Below, piece after piece: positions 23,301-35,440 of a DNA stretch of 64,000 nt. The notes under the pieces are model-generated. The model had not been told where the DNA came from and searched no databases. It was given only the letters and a program-made list of their open reading frames with translations. The stretch's first letter is position 1, and each line of letters starts with the position of its first letter. The position numbers were made by a program, and so were the translations under genes. This DNA is from Botryotinia globosa (lineage: Eukaryota; Ascomycota; Leotiomycetes; Helotiales; Sclerotiniaceae). The stretch spans positions 868,001 through 932,000 of the forward strand of contig RCSZ01000002.1 of the NCBI GenBank assembly GCA_014898425.1, in the 5' to 3' direction.

Positions 23301-23621
23301 AAGACAAGGAACGAATAATCCCTCCAAGGCAGTTGTGTGATCACCCTCGGGGTGATGACAGAACGGAACCATCCAATCACTTTGCCCTTTATGCTCAGAC
23401 TTGTTCCTATTCATAGATAGCTCCGATCTTTGTGGTTGATCGGGAATGGCATAACGCAATTGAGGAGTGATTGCGGGCTGCTTGGCTTCAACCATAGCAG
23501 GAGCAGGAGCAGTAGTTGCAAGTGATTGTCGATGGACTGGAGTAGTTGGATCCAAATTATATTTCGTGACTGGTGGATTCTTGGCCAGCTTCCGTTTCTC
23601 CCGGCGAGCTGCCATGGCCAT
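20345..23621 (-). CDS. PLAC8-domain protein with long QHR-SSC repeat region
   Basis: Two exons on the minus strand, 23621-23168 and 23112-20345, 1073 aa; 55-nt intron (GTGAGT/GAATAG). Residues ~82-195 form a PLAC8 domain: VPFCHHPEGDHTTALEGL, CLLYGKTHWRL, GCNSMCW, TAACCLS, then the tail FCGPCVMIQHDREVRAREG. PLAC8 proteins are Cys-rich, often membrane-linked; plant and fungal members act in metal resistance or cell-size control. The intron splits the domain. The remaining ~880 residues are Ser-rich and low in structure. Between residues ~460 and 855 a degenerate motif, consensus [RK]QHRI[ST]SC, recurs about eight times, often preceded by H-L-[LE]-[ED]-D-C plus STP. The last ~100 residues are Pro/Ser-rich. 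Function unknown; the size is far above ordinary PLAC8 proteins (100-250 aa). Confidence 0.85.
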
Positions 23622-24379
23622 TGGAGCGATATTTATGAATGAGCCTGTTCATTCAGGTAAGTAATAGTTTGTAACGTGGTACGGAATTCCCAACTTACGA
23701 TGCACTTAATTATAGTAATGATTCAATGGCGAAGATAATAATTCTGATGATGTTTGGGTGAGAGTACAAAAGTGAAAGGGTGAAGTATACATCAATAAAC
23801 ACTGGGGTTCTGTCGCTCCTTCTATGCAGTCTACCACTTACTAGCAGTTGCTCTTCCTAGATTTGATGGATACTTTGGCCGGTGTGACACTTAAATTTGG
23901 CTTCTCGAATACGACTTTCACTTGAACTTTGAATCATGGAATTCCGACACTAGACAGTCAAAAAAACTTTTCATTATCGAAATTTGCTTCCCACTCTCGA
24001 ATCCAACACAACTACAGCACCAGTAGCTATTCAGTAGAACATTCGCCCCAGTATGGCATTTAAATCAACTCATGAAGAGATGCGCACATTGTGGAAGAAA
24101 CAAGAGGAAGAAACCGAATTTCATGATAATTCCCCCCGAAATCTATCATTACGCTTTTGTGGAGGATTTTGATACATTATGTACATTACGACGGGGCAAA
24201 AGACACATTATTGTATCTCAATCGAGATCATGGACATGAATATTTAAGAATCAGATTCTTCCTCAGGCTGCGATCATCGTTAGCATGGCTCATATCTTTC
24301 CAATGAAAGACTGTATCTCTCGTGAGCTCAAAGCATTGAGGATGCACAATCTTTTCCATAAGTTCGAATTGAATTTAGA
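23622..24379. other. Intergenic spacer
   Basis: Promoter of the PLAC8 gene and 3' flank of the next minus-strand gene. No gene supported. Confidence 0.55.
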
Positions 24380-25275
24380 TTATACCTGGGGGCGGTTTGG
24401 GTCGACGGTTCCCTTGACCTTGGCAGTCTCGGGAGCACCTTCACCCTTTTTACTCTTGGTAGGGTCGTTGGTAATGTCGGTGGAGTGTTTTGTATCGGTG
24501 TTTGAAAGACCTTCTTGTTTGCCAGATTGAGTGTTCTTGCCTTGAGGCTCCTTTGAAGCAGCGGCCTGGAATAGAGACGTTAACCTCGGAAACAATCCTT
24601 CGACGTGTACCAACATACCTTATCCGATGGCTCTCCCTCCTTTGCTTCTGAGTTATCCTCGCCTTGCTTGATGGCGGCCTTGCTCTCTGATCGAGCTTTT
24701 TTCCCGCCCTTTGCATCAGGAATTGACTTGCGGACGTTCTTGTCAGTCTCTCCGACAGTCTCTTCGTCATCGGAAGTAGCTGGTGTGTCTTGTTCCTTAG
24801 CCTCGTCATCACTGTCGGATTCTTCGCTCTTCTCGGACTCCTTTGGCTCTTCCTTGTCCTCAGTCTTTGCCTCGGGTTTCTCCTCAGTCTTCTCTTCAGA
24901 CTCGGCTGGCTTATCTTCTTCCTTCTCTTCTACCTCCTCTTCCTCCTCTTCCTCATGCTCTTCATGTGCATGGCTATCCCCGTGTCCGCCATGACCGTGA
25001 GCAGGTTCTGGCTTGTTTGAGATCAGGAACCAACATGATGGGATGGTAACGGCTACTGCTCCGGCAGCCCTAAAATATGACGTATTAGTTCACGAATTCT
25101 TTCAAGAATGTTAAGATCAATGGGAATAAGGTAAACCATACCAAACGGCATCACCACCCGATTTTGCCTGTCCATGACCTCCACTGGCATAAGCTCTTCT
25201 AGCGACTTGGTTGAATTGAGGGCGTGCTCGGATGTTGCGCAAGTTGCGCACAATAGCTGCTCGTGAGAATGCCAT
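24380..25275 (-). CDS. Putative mitochondrial membrane protein with His-rich and acidic tail
   Basis: Three exons on the minus strand: 25275-25142, 25069-24619, 24565-24380; 256 aa, all in phase (introns 72 and 53 nt). The first ~30 residues (MAFSRAAIVRNLRNIRARPQ) are basic and Arg-rich, a mitochondrial presequence, followed by RRAYASGGHG. Residues ~45-62 (WAAGAVAVTIPSCWFLIS) can span a membrane once. Then comes a His/Gly patch (HGHGGHGDSHAHEE), a run of Glu, and a ~190-residue Lys/Glu/Asp/Ser-rich tail that is surely disordered. I do not recognise the family; an inner-membrane protein with a charged tail is the best reading. The end could change if CAG|GTATAA at the stop codon is a donor. 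Confidence 0.75.
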
Positions 25276-26106
25276 TATCGGAGGGGTAAGTAATCTATCT
25301 AATAAAACGTTATCAACAACAATTTCAATGATAGATAAAGCTTGAGAAAACAGCTGTATATACCTATCAATTGATATGTGGGAGAAAGGATAGGAAATGT
25401 AGGTAGGTATTTTATGAGGTAATACAATATTATTGAGTGAATTGGAGTTCCGAAAAAATCCTGGCAATTTAGTAGTTGGGCAATAGATCACGCCAGCTGA
25501 GTCTAATTGGAGCTTCTCTGGAGCAAAGCTTGGTGCAAGTGGAGCTTCCGCACTGTTTGTTATCCTGAGGCAATAATTCTCAGACTGACTAAGCTCATCT
25601 TCCACTTCCTATGGCTAGAACCGCCAAATATCTATGTGGGCACGTGCTAGAACGGAATACTGTACGTACTAGCTCAACCCCCACTACTTCTTCCGTCACC
25701 TCAAGGACCCATACTACCTACCTACACTAGGTACTACTGAAATAATTATCTATCAACTTTACAAACAAAATCAACATAGGAGTGAGTACATTGTCACTGT
25801 CTTTACGACTTCAAATAACCCTTTCTCCAGAACCTTCTTGTCAAGTAAGTTAATAATTGTTACATTTCCTGACACTTTCTTGCTTGTGTATCTTGGATAT
25901 TCAAACTCGAAGTAACATCCAAAGTAATAAGCTAACTTAGCTCTACTTCCTCAAGGCTCCTCCCATTCACATCCGCATCTAAACTGGAAAACCCAACATC
26001 AAATTAACTACGAGTGTCTCCAAAATACAAATGGTAGTTTGATATTGCCTTAACACACGTTTCTCCTTCTAGCTATCGTCATTAGGTCTGCCGGTCCATA
26101 GTGAAG
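25276..26106. other. Divergent promoter region
   Basis: 831 bp between divergent genes. GTAGGTAGGTAT at 25400 and CTACCTACCTACACTAGGTAC at 25715 are copies of a recurrent word. Short 5' UTR introns of the CAND1 gene may lie here (GTAAGT near 25845). No coding gene seen. Confidence 0.5.
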
Positions 26107-29100
26107 ATGGCTTCCAGCTCGATAACCGTCAATCCGACTTCGTTAACAGTTGCATCTCTGTTGCCAAAACTTCACGATGTGGATCCAGATTATAGATTCA
26201 TGTCATTGAACGATCTTTTCCAGGTGTTGGAGAGTGGAAAACCGGATTTCCTCCACCACGATTACAATACAGCTGCAAAGACTGTGGATGGTATTATTAG
26301 AACGTTGGATGATCAAAATGGAGAGGTGCAAAATTTGGCCATTAAATGGTTAGTATGCCAACATCCCTCTATCTACGTAGATTTCAATTGACTTGAAATA
26401 GCCTTGCTCCCCTTGTTGCAAAGTTACCCAGCAATATAATTGCTCCTTTAATCGAGAGACTTTCGACATTAACAACTGAAAATTCGGTTGACAACTCAAT
26501 ACCTGCTATGGCTCTGCGAACGGTTGTCATCACTTTACCAAGACCGACCAGTGGTGTAACCCCTTCAAAAGATGTGCTCGAAGCATATTCTGCTATTAGC
26601 AGGGTCTTGATCCCAAGATTGGTCGGACGTGTCGTAGCTCAAAAACCAAATAAGGGCCAAAACCTTCCGAACCCCCCACCAGGAATGCTTGATCCTATCA
26701 CAAATACCGAAATCGACTCCGATGCTGTTGATGTTTTGATAGAAGTCGCAAGATGCTTCGGCCCTCTTTTGCAGCACAGCGAAGTTGAAGCACTACAAAG
26801 TTTAGTTGTCGGTATCTTAGAGACTGAGAAAGCTAATTCTGTCGTCAAGAAGCGGGCTGTTGTTGCAGTGTCTCTACTTGCTATGTACCTGACAGATTCC
26901 GATCTCAGTGGATTTGTATCTCATATCATCGAGTGCCTTCGCAATCCGCACTTGACACCTGTACAGAGACGTTTATACATTACCATTCTCGGATCGATGG
27001 CTAGATCCATACCCTCGAGGTTTGGTCCTTACTTGAAAACTCTTGCGCCATTTGTGCTTTCTGCGCTGAGCGAGCAAGAACTTCAAGATCAGATTGAAAA
27101 CGCCGCGGAAGATGGTGAAAGTAACCCGGAGTTGGACGATGTAAGGGAATCTGCACTTGTGGCACTGGATGGCTTTCTAGCTTCTTGTGGTGCAGAAATG
27201 CGAATTCATACGGAAGAAACAATCGCAGCAGCTCTCAGATTTTTGAAGTATGATCCAAATTACAACGACGATGATGACGACGAAATGGGAGGAACTCAAT
27301 CTGATGAAGATGACATGGCCGATTTCGATGATGACGATGATTTCGAGGCGGACGCTGGATTTGACGACGATGATGATGACGCAAGCTGGAAGGTTCGAAG
27401 ATGTGCCGCGAAAACTCTCTATACCTTGATTTCAACTAGAGGTAGTGGTGACCTACTCGAGGATGGAACTCTATATGCCCAAGTTGCCCCAACTCTTATT
27501 CAGAGGTTCAATGAACGAGAAGAGAACGTTCGCCTTGAAGTTATTGCTACCATGGCATGTCTAATTGGCAAAACTGGGGAGGGCGTCCTAGTCAACTTTT
27601 CGCCAGATGAATCTTTAAGTCATGCAAATCAAGCGCCCCCAAGTCGAAAGCGCAGAAGAGAGAGTGCTGGGTCGGCCACTTTTGATACTAAATCATTCAT
27701 TTCAAGATCTGCTGGTCTGACGTCACCAACTATTGAGCCGCTACCTGTTTCGGGTCCCCGAACAGATCTGGCAAGATTGACCCCTGTGATTGTAAAGAGT
27801 ATTGTGAGATTATTGAAGACAAGCTCCATTCCAACGAAGCAAGCTCTCATCAACCTTTTGGACGGTATGGTTTCAGTTCAGGTGGGAGGGCTCTCAGAAC
27901 ACTTCGGCCAACTTGTGGATCCTATCATAGATTCCATCAAAACATCGGGAGGTTCATCGTCTACTGCAACTACTAGCGGCGGTGCTGCCTCGGCCACTGC
28001 AAATACCCTGCGAATTGCTGCTCTCAAGTTATTGGGTGATATTGCACAAACTCATTCTTCGAGCGTATTACAGCCACACCTGCCCAAAATCATTCCATGT
28101 GTAGCGTCAGCTGTACATGATAGGTTTTACAAGATTTCTGGCGAGGCTGTCGGTACAGCCGAACAACTCGTAAAGGCTTTGACACCTCCAAGATCGAAGC
28201 CGGCGAAGTCAAGTCAGCAAGAAGATATTTTGAAATTATACCAAGTGATAGTCGATCGCGTTTCCGCTACCGATGCAGATGTTGAAGTTCGTCAACGTGC
28301 TATACATGCCCTAGGTATCATGCTTGCTCGCACAGCAAGTCCCGAAGGCTTATCGCTTCTCTCAGAGACTAACCGAAGTTCTGCTCTCACTCTGCTCAGT
28401 GATAGACTAAAAAATGAAACTACTCGCCTCGCTGCTGTAAGAGCTATTGATACCATTGCAGTCGGTTCAATTGAGGTCGGTCCCACCACTAAAGGCCAAC
28501 TGCAGCCACCATGGATTCGAGATGTCTCTCTAGAGCTTGCTGCGCAACTCCGAAAGGCCAACAGATCGCTTCGCGGTGCAAGTCTTGGGGCCCTGAAGAA
28601 TCTTATCGTTTCTCCGGCAGCCAGAAGCTCCCTCGACGCCCCGACTGTCCAAGGCCTTATTGACGCGCTTCTTCCGCTTTTAACCACAGTTGATCTTCAT
28701 CTTCTAGGTCCGGCGCTTCTAGTACTGGCTACTTTGGTAATAGATGAAGCAAAGCTTGTTGTTACTGACCAGTTAAACCTTGCTCTTTGCGGCTTATTGA
28801 CTTCGACATTGAGTGGCGCTGTACTTGACGCTGTCCTTCTCTTGGTCGCCAATATCGGCAAACAAGGAGTTGGTCAACCTTTAATGTCTGGTTTATTGAG
28901 AGATGTAAGTACTCGCGGAGACTCTACAGTCGTAGGGAAAGCTATTGGCACGCTTTTGGTATTTGGAGGATCCTCAGTCGGAGTCACACTCGACAATTTC
29001 TTGAGCGAATTACAAAATCCCTCCTCAGATGAAGCTAGACAATGCTTGGCCTTGGCTGTTCTTGGAGAAGCTGGATTACAGTTGGGTGCAAAATCGCCAT

Positions 29101-30320
29101 TGAACCCATCCACTTTCACAGCTCATTTCAAATCCTCTTATGATAAAGTTCCTCTTGCTGCAGCAATCGCATTAGGACGCGCAGGAGCTGGAGACACATC
29201 TTTGTATCTCCCAGAGATATTGAATATGATTAAAGGTGGAGATGAATTCTTACTTCTACACTCTATCAAGGAAATACTTCAGCAAGCTGGCAACAACCCC
29301 ACCGCCATCACCCAGCACACTACTACTCTCTGGGAAAGATTACTTGCCGCTTCGCAAGCTGAGGACAACAAGGCTGTTGGCGCAGAGTGCATTGGTCGTT
29401 TGACAATGATTGATCCTAAGGCATTTATGCCACAATTAAAGGTTTGTTGCCATTGAAAAGATGTTGAATTTGCATCCGCTAATGATTTTACAGGGCTATC
29501 TCTCCGATCCAAATGCTTCCATTAGAGCTATGGTTATTCAAGCAATCCGTTACACCTTATCTGATAGTGATGACTCACTTGATTCGGTGCTGAAAGTCAT
29601 GTTGATTGATATGCTGAAGGTCATGCTGACTGATACCGAGTTGGAGAACCGTCGGTTGGCACTGACTACATTGAACGCTGCTGCGCACAACAAAGCAGAT
29701 CTCATCAACCCCAATCTCAACCAATTACTTCCATTTGTTATGAATGAATCAGTAATAAAAGAAGAGTTAATTCACGAGGTAATGATGGGACCTTTCAAGC
29801 ATAAGGTCGATGATGGTCTAGAGGTCCGAAAGGTAAGATACTCCTTATAGTTTTAGTGATGCATAGCTAATCTAAGTTATAGAGTGCATATGAAACTCTG
29901 TATGCTCTTATGGAGACCGCGTTCTCACGTATAAACATACTTGATTTTTACGATCGTATTATCGCCGGTTTGAAAGATGAGCACGATATCCGATCTCTCT
30001 GCAATCTGATGTTAAATAAGTTGGTCATCTTGGATCCTGATGAGACGGCTCGACGCCTCGATGCGATCGCAGATTGCTTCCGCGTTACTTTGTCGGTCAA
30101 ATTGAAGGAATCAGCTGTCAAGCAAGAAATCGAGAAGCAAGATGACGCGACCAAGAGCACTCTTCGCTCAACGCTGAATCTGCATGCTCGAATTCCATCA
30201 GCGAGCACAGGCATGGGTGCGCAAAGCAGCCAACATCAGACATGGAGAACCTATTTTGAATGGGTTGAGAAGGATTTTGAACCACAGTTGAAATCACTGA
30301 GAGAAGGGAAAAAAGATTAG
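26107..30320 (+). CDS. Cullin-associated NEDD8-dissociated protein (CAND1/TIP120)
   Basis: Four exons: 26107-26348, 26402-29441, 29494-29832, 29883-30320; 1352 aa; introns of 53, 52 and 50 nt keep the frame. CAND1 wraps un-neddylated cullin-Rbx1 and swaps substrate receptors of SCF ubiquitin ligases. The protein is a string of HEAT repeats; it starts LTVASLLPKLHDVDPDYRFM, the family N-terminus. An Asp-rich loop (residues ~315-355, DDDDDEMGG... then DDDDDASWKVRRC) matches the acidic loop before SWKVRR in animal CAND1. It ends with the TIP120 C-terminal region (DDGLEVRKSAYETLYAL, RTYFEWVEKDFEPQLKSL). Slightly longer than the human protein (1230 aa) through linkers. In fungi the gene may be split in two; here it is one gene. 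Confidence 0.94.
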
Positions 30321-30947
30321 TTTCCGTTTAGCGGAGCGGAGGAGATGTAAATTTGACTAATGATGCTGATGATATGAATGATGACGAAGACGAATACGAT
30401 GAAGATAGCGCCGAGTGACATTGGCATTGTCACGTACATGGTTTTACAAAAGCAAAGAGACTTGCATATATGATCTGCAATGGATACGAAGTGAGCGAAT
30501 GTGAAGCAAAGGCGTTTTTAAATAGTGGAGTTCAGTATGCATCCATTTTCAAGCTAAATGACTTGCTATACATGTGTTAGACATTGTGAGTAGACTGATA
30601 GTGCATCAAAAGACACCATCACCCCAAGGCAGAAATGAGAGGAGTTCTATCTTTCATTCCCGCTAAAAAGCCACCCAGCTATTGCTGTAATCTACAAAGA
30701 AAGGGTTCTAAATTTACATGTGTAACATTGAATAAACGAACTCCTTTCTCGCTATTCAAATATACAACAAAAGATCCATTTCTTCAAATCTTCCTTTCTT
30801 GCCCATCCCAATTTTCCACCTTTCCCTTTTGTTGTCATTTGACTTTCATTTATACGATGCGTTTGCATTGTATTTTTCTCTTCCGCTTCATACACGTTAT
30901 ACTTCATTCCATTTTAACCCGTCTCTACTGCTTTAATGCATTATGAT
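30321..30947. other. Convergent 3' spacer CAND1/TUF1
   Basis: 627 bp of shared 3' region, AT-rich and T-rich. The GATGATGA-rich stretch just after the CAND1 stop (30350-30410) looks like decayed acidic-codon repeat. No gene seen. Confidence 0.55.
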
Positions 30948-32412
30948 TTACTTGAGGATTCTGGTAACCAATCCAGTGGCGACGGTTCTTCCTCCCTCAC
31001 GGATGTTGAAACGTTGACCAACGTCCAAAGCGCAAGGCTTCTCAATCTCACATTGCATCTCGACATTGTCACCTGGCATGACCATCTTGGAATCGGCGTC
31101 TTCAGTTCCGTCGGGGAAGTGGAGAGCAGCAGCTTCATCAGCAGTTCTGATGAAGATTTGTGGGCGGTAGTTTTGGTGGAAACCAGTATGGCGTCCTCCT
31201 TCTTCCTTGGTGAGAACGTACATGGAGACAAGGAATTTGGTGTGGGCCTTGGTGTGTCCTGGGGCGGAAATGACCATTCCACGGCGGACATCTTCACGCT
31301 TGATACCACGGAGCAAAAGACCGGAGTTATCTCCTGCACGGGATTCATCGCAGGACTTCTTGAAAGTCTCAATATCAGTGACCTTGGTCTTGATAACTTG
31401 GTCTCCCTTTCCAACAATCTCGACTTCGGAATCCTTCTTGAGGACACCACGCTCGACACGACCAGAGGCAACAGTTCCACGACCTGGGATGGAGAAAACA
31501 TCCTCAACGGACATGAGGAAAGGCTTGTCGAGGTCACGTTGTGGGGTTGGGATCCAGGTATCAACTGCGTTCATCAACTCATCGATCTTCTCGGTTCCAA
31601 TTTCTGGTCTGCGGCCCTCAAGTGCGCAAAGAGCGGATCCAAGAATGATAGGTGTCTCTTCTCCTTCGAATCCGTATGTGCTGAGGAGATCACGCATCTC
31701 CATCTCGACCAACTCCAACATCTCAGGGTCCTCAAGAGCATCGACCTTGTTGACGAAAACGACAATCTTTTGAACACCGACTTGACGGGCAAGCAAAAGA
31801 TGCTCACGGGTTTGAGGCATTTGTCCGTCAGAAGCAGCAACGACAATAACAGCTCCGTCCATGTTGGCAGCTCCAGTAATCATGTTCTTGATGTAATCTG
31901 CGTGACCGGGACAGTCGACGTGGGAGTAGTGGCGGGCTTCAGTGGCATATTCGATATGGGCAGTCGAGATGGTGATACCACGCTTTCGCTCTTCGGGAGC
32001 CTTGTCAATGGCACCGTAATCGAGGAAATTGGCCATTCCCTTCTCTGCTTGTCTCTTGGTAATAGCGGCAGTCAATGTGGTCTATAAAATCATGATTCAG
32101 TTAGCATTTATTTGCCTCTGCGGGGCTTTCGAGATTGCTATGATGTACCTTTCCGTGATCGACGTGACCAATTGTACCTATAGAGAATTAGGAAACGCCC
32201 GGTGGAATACATATAGAAACAGACGCCATACCAATATTAACATGCGGCTTCGAGCGCTCGAAAGCGGTAGCATATGAGCGAGCAGCATTGATCACAGCAG
32301 CTCCATTTTGTCTTCTCAAAGCATGCTGTAAAGGACTGACAGCATTACCCTGACGCAGCGCAGATCGTGCTGTCTGGAAGAAAGGAGTAATTGATCTCGC
32401 AAACGCCGGCAT
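30948..32412 (-). CDS. TUF1: Elongation factor Tu, mitochondrial
   Basis: Three exons on the minus strand: 32412-32232, 32177-32149 (only 29 nt), 32081-30948; 447 aa. EF-Tu delivers aminoacyl-tRNA to the mitochondrial ribosome. Residues 1-~47 form a presequence ([20 protein letters not shown]), then [11 protein letters not shown]. The P-loop GHVDHGKT is split: [10 protein letters not shown] lies mostly on the 29-nt exon and TT starts exon 3. Other G motifs: [31 protein letters not shown]. Domains II and III are complete ([29 protein letters not shown]; final [20 protein letters not shown]). All expected residues are present. Codon use is markedly biased towards C-ending codons, as for a highly expressed gene. 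Confidence 0.97.
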
Positions 32413-32979
32413 TTTGAATGTGAGATTTAGAGGAAAGAAAGAAAAAAGAGTGTTTTGAGTGGGATTTACAAATACTGGTGCCACTGACAATATTTTGGTT
32501 CCATCTCGAAATATTTTTTGGGCCATCTAGGTCGCCGTAGTGGAGTGCGAAGTTGGTCTGTGCGAGGCTCTAAGATGACTTCAGATGAATACAAAATAAC
32601 ATGAGCACAGAAGTTTATTCTAATTTGAAAAGTATAGACAATGAACCTCTCGTGCCTCTTTCTTTTGTTCCTTGCCCTTCCCTCCTATTTGCTTGATGAT
32701 GCCAACTCTCAACGACCACACTATACACGTGACAATACATCAAGTTTCCACCAATTATGAGATTCGGATTAGTATTTCCAGATCCACTCCTCACGTAGCT
32801 TTTCAATATCTGAATTGTTATTGAGATCAAAAAGACACCGAGAGTTCGAGTGTGCAATAGTTGTTCAGGAGGTTCCACCAAAATAAGACGAAGAGCGAGC
32901 TGCTCTTCGATCAGCATTTATATGCCTATCCTACCAAACTCCCAACTCCCGCTATGCTAATATTTCAATACATGCTAAA
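32413..32979. other. Intergenic spacer
   Basis: TUF1 promoter and 3' flank of the TAP-like hydrolase. No gene seen. Confidence 0.6.
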
Positions 32980-35440
32980 TCACAAGGCAATGTCAAATCT
33001 TCTAAACTCCCTCGCACCCCAAAGATCAATTTGGGCAAAAGCGTCCCGGATACCACCCCATGCATCTAATCTCTCCAACTCTGCTGCCTCTACCTCGTTT
33101 GCTACACGAGCACTTGGTTGATATTCGTGCCATGGCCATTCATCAGCAGGACACTTTTCCCACTCCCCGTCAAGTAAATGCGATCCCTTTCCTCTGAACG
33201 TAGGAGCATCGGGGACTTTTCCCTCACGAAAGTAGGCCCTGACTTTCTCAATGGTACATCTGGATTTCACAGCTATAGTGCAATGTCCTTCAGATTCTTG
33301 TTCAAAGAAGCCCGCGTCCACGAACTTTGTGGCCATCTTTACTCCTGCAAATAACGGTGTAACAGGGTCTGCGCTGTTGCTAATATAAAGTAGTGGAAAG
33401 GCAGTCTTGATTGGCTTCTGCCTATGTGCTGGGTGGTCATCCCATCGCATGGGGGGATCAATACTTTGGATATCATATCCAGAACATTGTATCATGAGCG
33501 ACATCCATGCATCCGCAAATGCTGATTGGGCTTCCATATCTTCGAACATGCCCTCAATCTCAGAGTATGTGTGGTTGAGCTATGAAGCCAAGTTAGAATT
33601 TCAGAAGTAATTTGTGTAGTAATATGCTTACTGGGTACTTCTTGTCACTGCAAAGAATGGCTCGTTGTGCATCATTGAAATAACTCCACTTTGGCAGAGA
33701 ATGGTTACAAGTGAGCCCGAGATCGTACGACAGAGGTGTTGGAAGAAACTCAAACCAATCTTCGCTGTTGCGTTCCAGGGCATCAAGCAATTCAGCGGCA
33801 GCTCGGAATCCATACAGTGGAGCATAGAGCGTCATGAAAATTTGATATTTGACGTCTGAATAGGTCACGATAAATGGTGCCAGGATGTCCTTTGAAATAA
33901 CAGATATCGGCTTCTCTTTCAGTCTCTCCATGAAAGACTCAAACCTTTCCTCGATATCTGTTATCTTGTCGTTCTCCCTGTAGAACTTACACGCAGACTT
34001 CGCCTCGTGGCAGTATTTGAAAAAAGATGACCACACCTTGTCTGCATCTCGTTGACTCTCAATCCACTGCAAAATTGAGGAGTCAGTATCACTTATCACA
34101 GAATAACTTTCAAAGTAAAATGAGAAAAGGCGAGGTATAGACTTTGTATAGAGATCCCAAAAAATACTCGTCATGAAACATAAAAAGGAAATTTGAGATT
34201 GGGGATTAGGATCAAGTAGTAAAAACAGTAGTGACCGGTTGAACTTACAATAGGTGCAACATAATGATCAGCATCAACAACACCATCCAGGACAAGTCGG
34301 CCTACTCTATCCGGGAACATTGCTGCGAAGGTGGACCCAAGAAGTGTCTAGAAAAATCAGTAATTATCATGATATGGTTGAAGATACATACCCCGTAGCT
34401 GAAACCCCAATACACTAATTTACCCTTTGTTTCTAGACTTGCATCTTTGGGTTCATTTTCTGACTCTCTTTCATTAGGAAGATCAATATCGGCAATATCA
34501 GAATATGGTGATTCTTCCTTTATACTGGAGGTCCAATCATCCCACGCATTTATGATACTAATCATATCTCTTGCAACACTTGGTGTTCCCGCATGTCGGA
34601 AAATACTGCTTTGTCCACTCAGAGAATCCTTCTCCGCGCACAATTTTGCCATTGCTTTTGCACGTGCGTTAAGATGTCGCAATGCTGTTGAACTCGTATT
34701 AGCCAGACCGATTGCTTGGCCCGCGATGTTGAAGAGTAGCCTGTGGTAATCTCCCCGTGCCTGATCATCTCCCACTCCATCATATGTCCCTCCATACGAG
34801 AAACAATCGGCTGGTGGTGTCGTTGCTCCAATACCTCGAGGATCAAATCCAATCACATCTTGATCGCCACCAACAATATTTTGTATCAATGATCCGGCTG
34901 CCAAGCCAAACAATGTACCAGAGCCTCCGGGGCCACCTGGATTCAGGAGTAATGGCGATTCAGAGAATTTATCTTCGGCATGATTCCCAGGTATTAGAAT
35001 TAATGCAATATGCACTTTGGGGTTATCGACCGATTCATTAAGAGGCCGATGATAATCCATAGGAACTGTGAGCCTTGCACATTTGAACCTCGATGCAGGG
35101 GCGTCAAAACATGGATACCATTTAAGCTTTTCACTCGGCATTATCTGTAAACATGTCAGATACCTGAGTCCGTAAACCACGAGAGAAGATTATAGACCTC
35201 ATCAAACTCATAGTACTTGTTCTCACGAATATCAGATATTGGTTCCCCAGACCGGACTGAATCTGATATGACAACCCATGTCCACCAGACAAACAAAATA
35301 GTAGCAATAGTGAGGCCTGGCCATCTGGGGGAACCTCTAATAACCTTTACGTTCTCAACCCGCCTGATGGTTTTGGGAAGAAGACTTCTTCTTTCTTCCA
35401 CCTTGGTATTTTCAACATCAAAATCTTGAAACGTCTTCAT
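32980..35440 (-). CDS. Membrane-anchored TAP-like alpha/beta hydrolase (peptidase S33 type)
   Basis: Five exons on the minus strand: 35440-35198, 35144-34392, 34347-34249, 34066-33632, 33579-32980; 709 aa. A single membrane segment (residues ~41-59, PGLTIATILFVWWTWVVIS) after a basic stretch gives a type II topology with the enzyme outside the cytosol. Family marks of the tripeptidyl-aminopeptidase group: LLLNPGGPGGSG (oxyanion), DVIGFDPRGIGATTP, nucleophile WGFSYG (Ser330), RLVLDGVVDA, and the C-terminal TAP domain with acid SADPVTP (Asp581) and His609 in EGHCTI. The full triad is present. Two junctions are less certain: the first intron uses a GTCTAT donor, and intron 3 (182 nt) could instead hide coding sequence. 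Substrate unknown; such enzymes cut N-terminal peptides or act as esterases. Confidence 0.87.

Noticed and set aside
24605..25049. Ser/Phe/Leu-rich plus-strand frames
   Set aside because: Antisense to the Glu/Lys/Ser-rich tail of the minus-strand mitochondrial protein; composition is a mirror of that low-complexity coding.
27235..27435. Arg/His-rich minus-strand frame
   Set aside because: Antisense to the Asp-rich loop of CAND1.
30936..32087. A 383-codon open frame on the plus strand across the EF-Tu gene
   Set aside because: It is exactly antisense to TUF1 exon 3, whose codon bias (few A/T third bases) removes stops on the other strand. No likeness to any protein.
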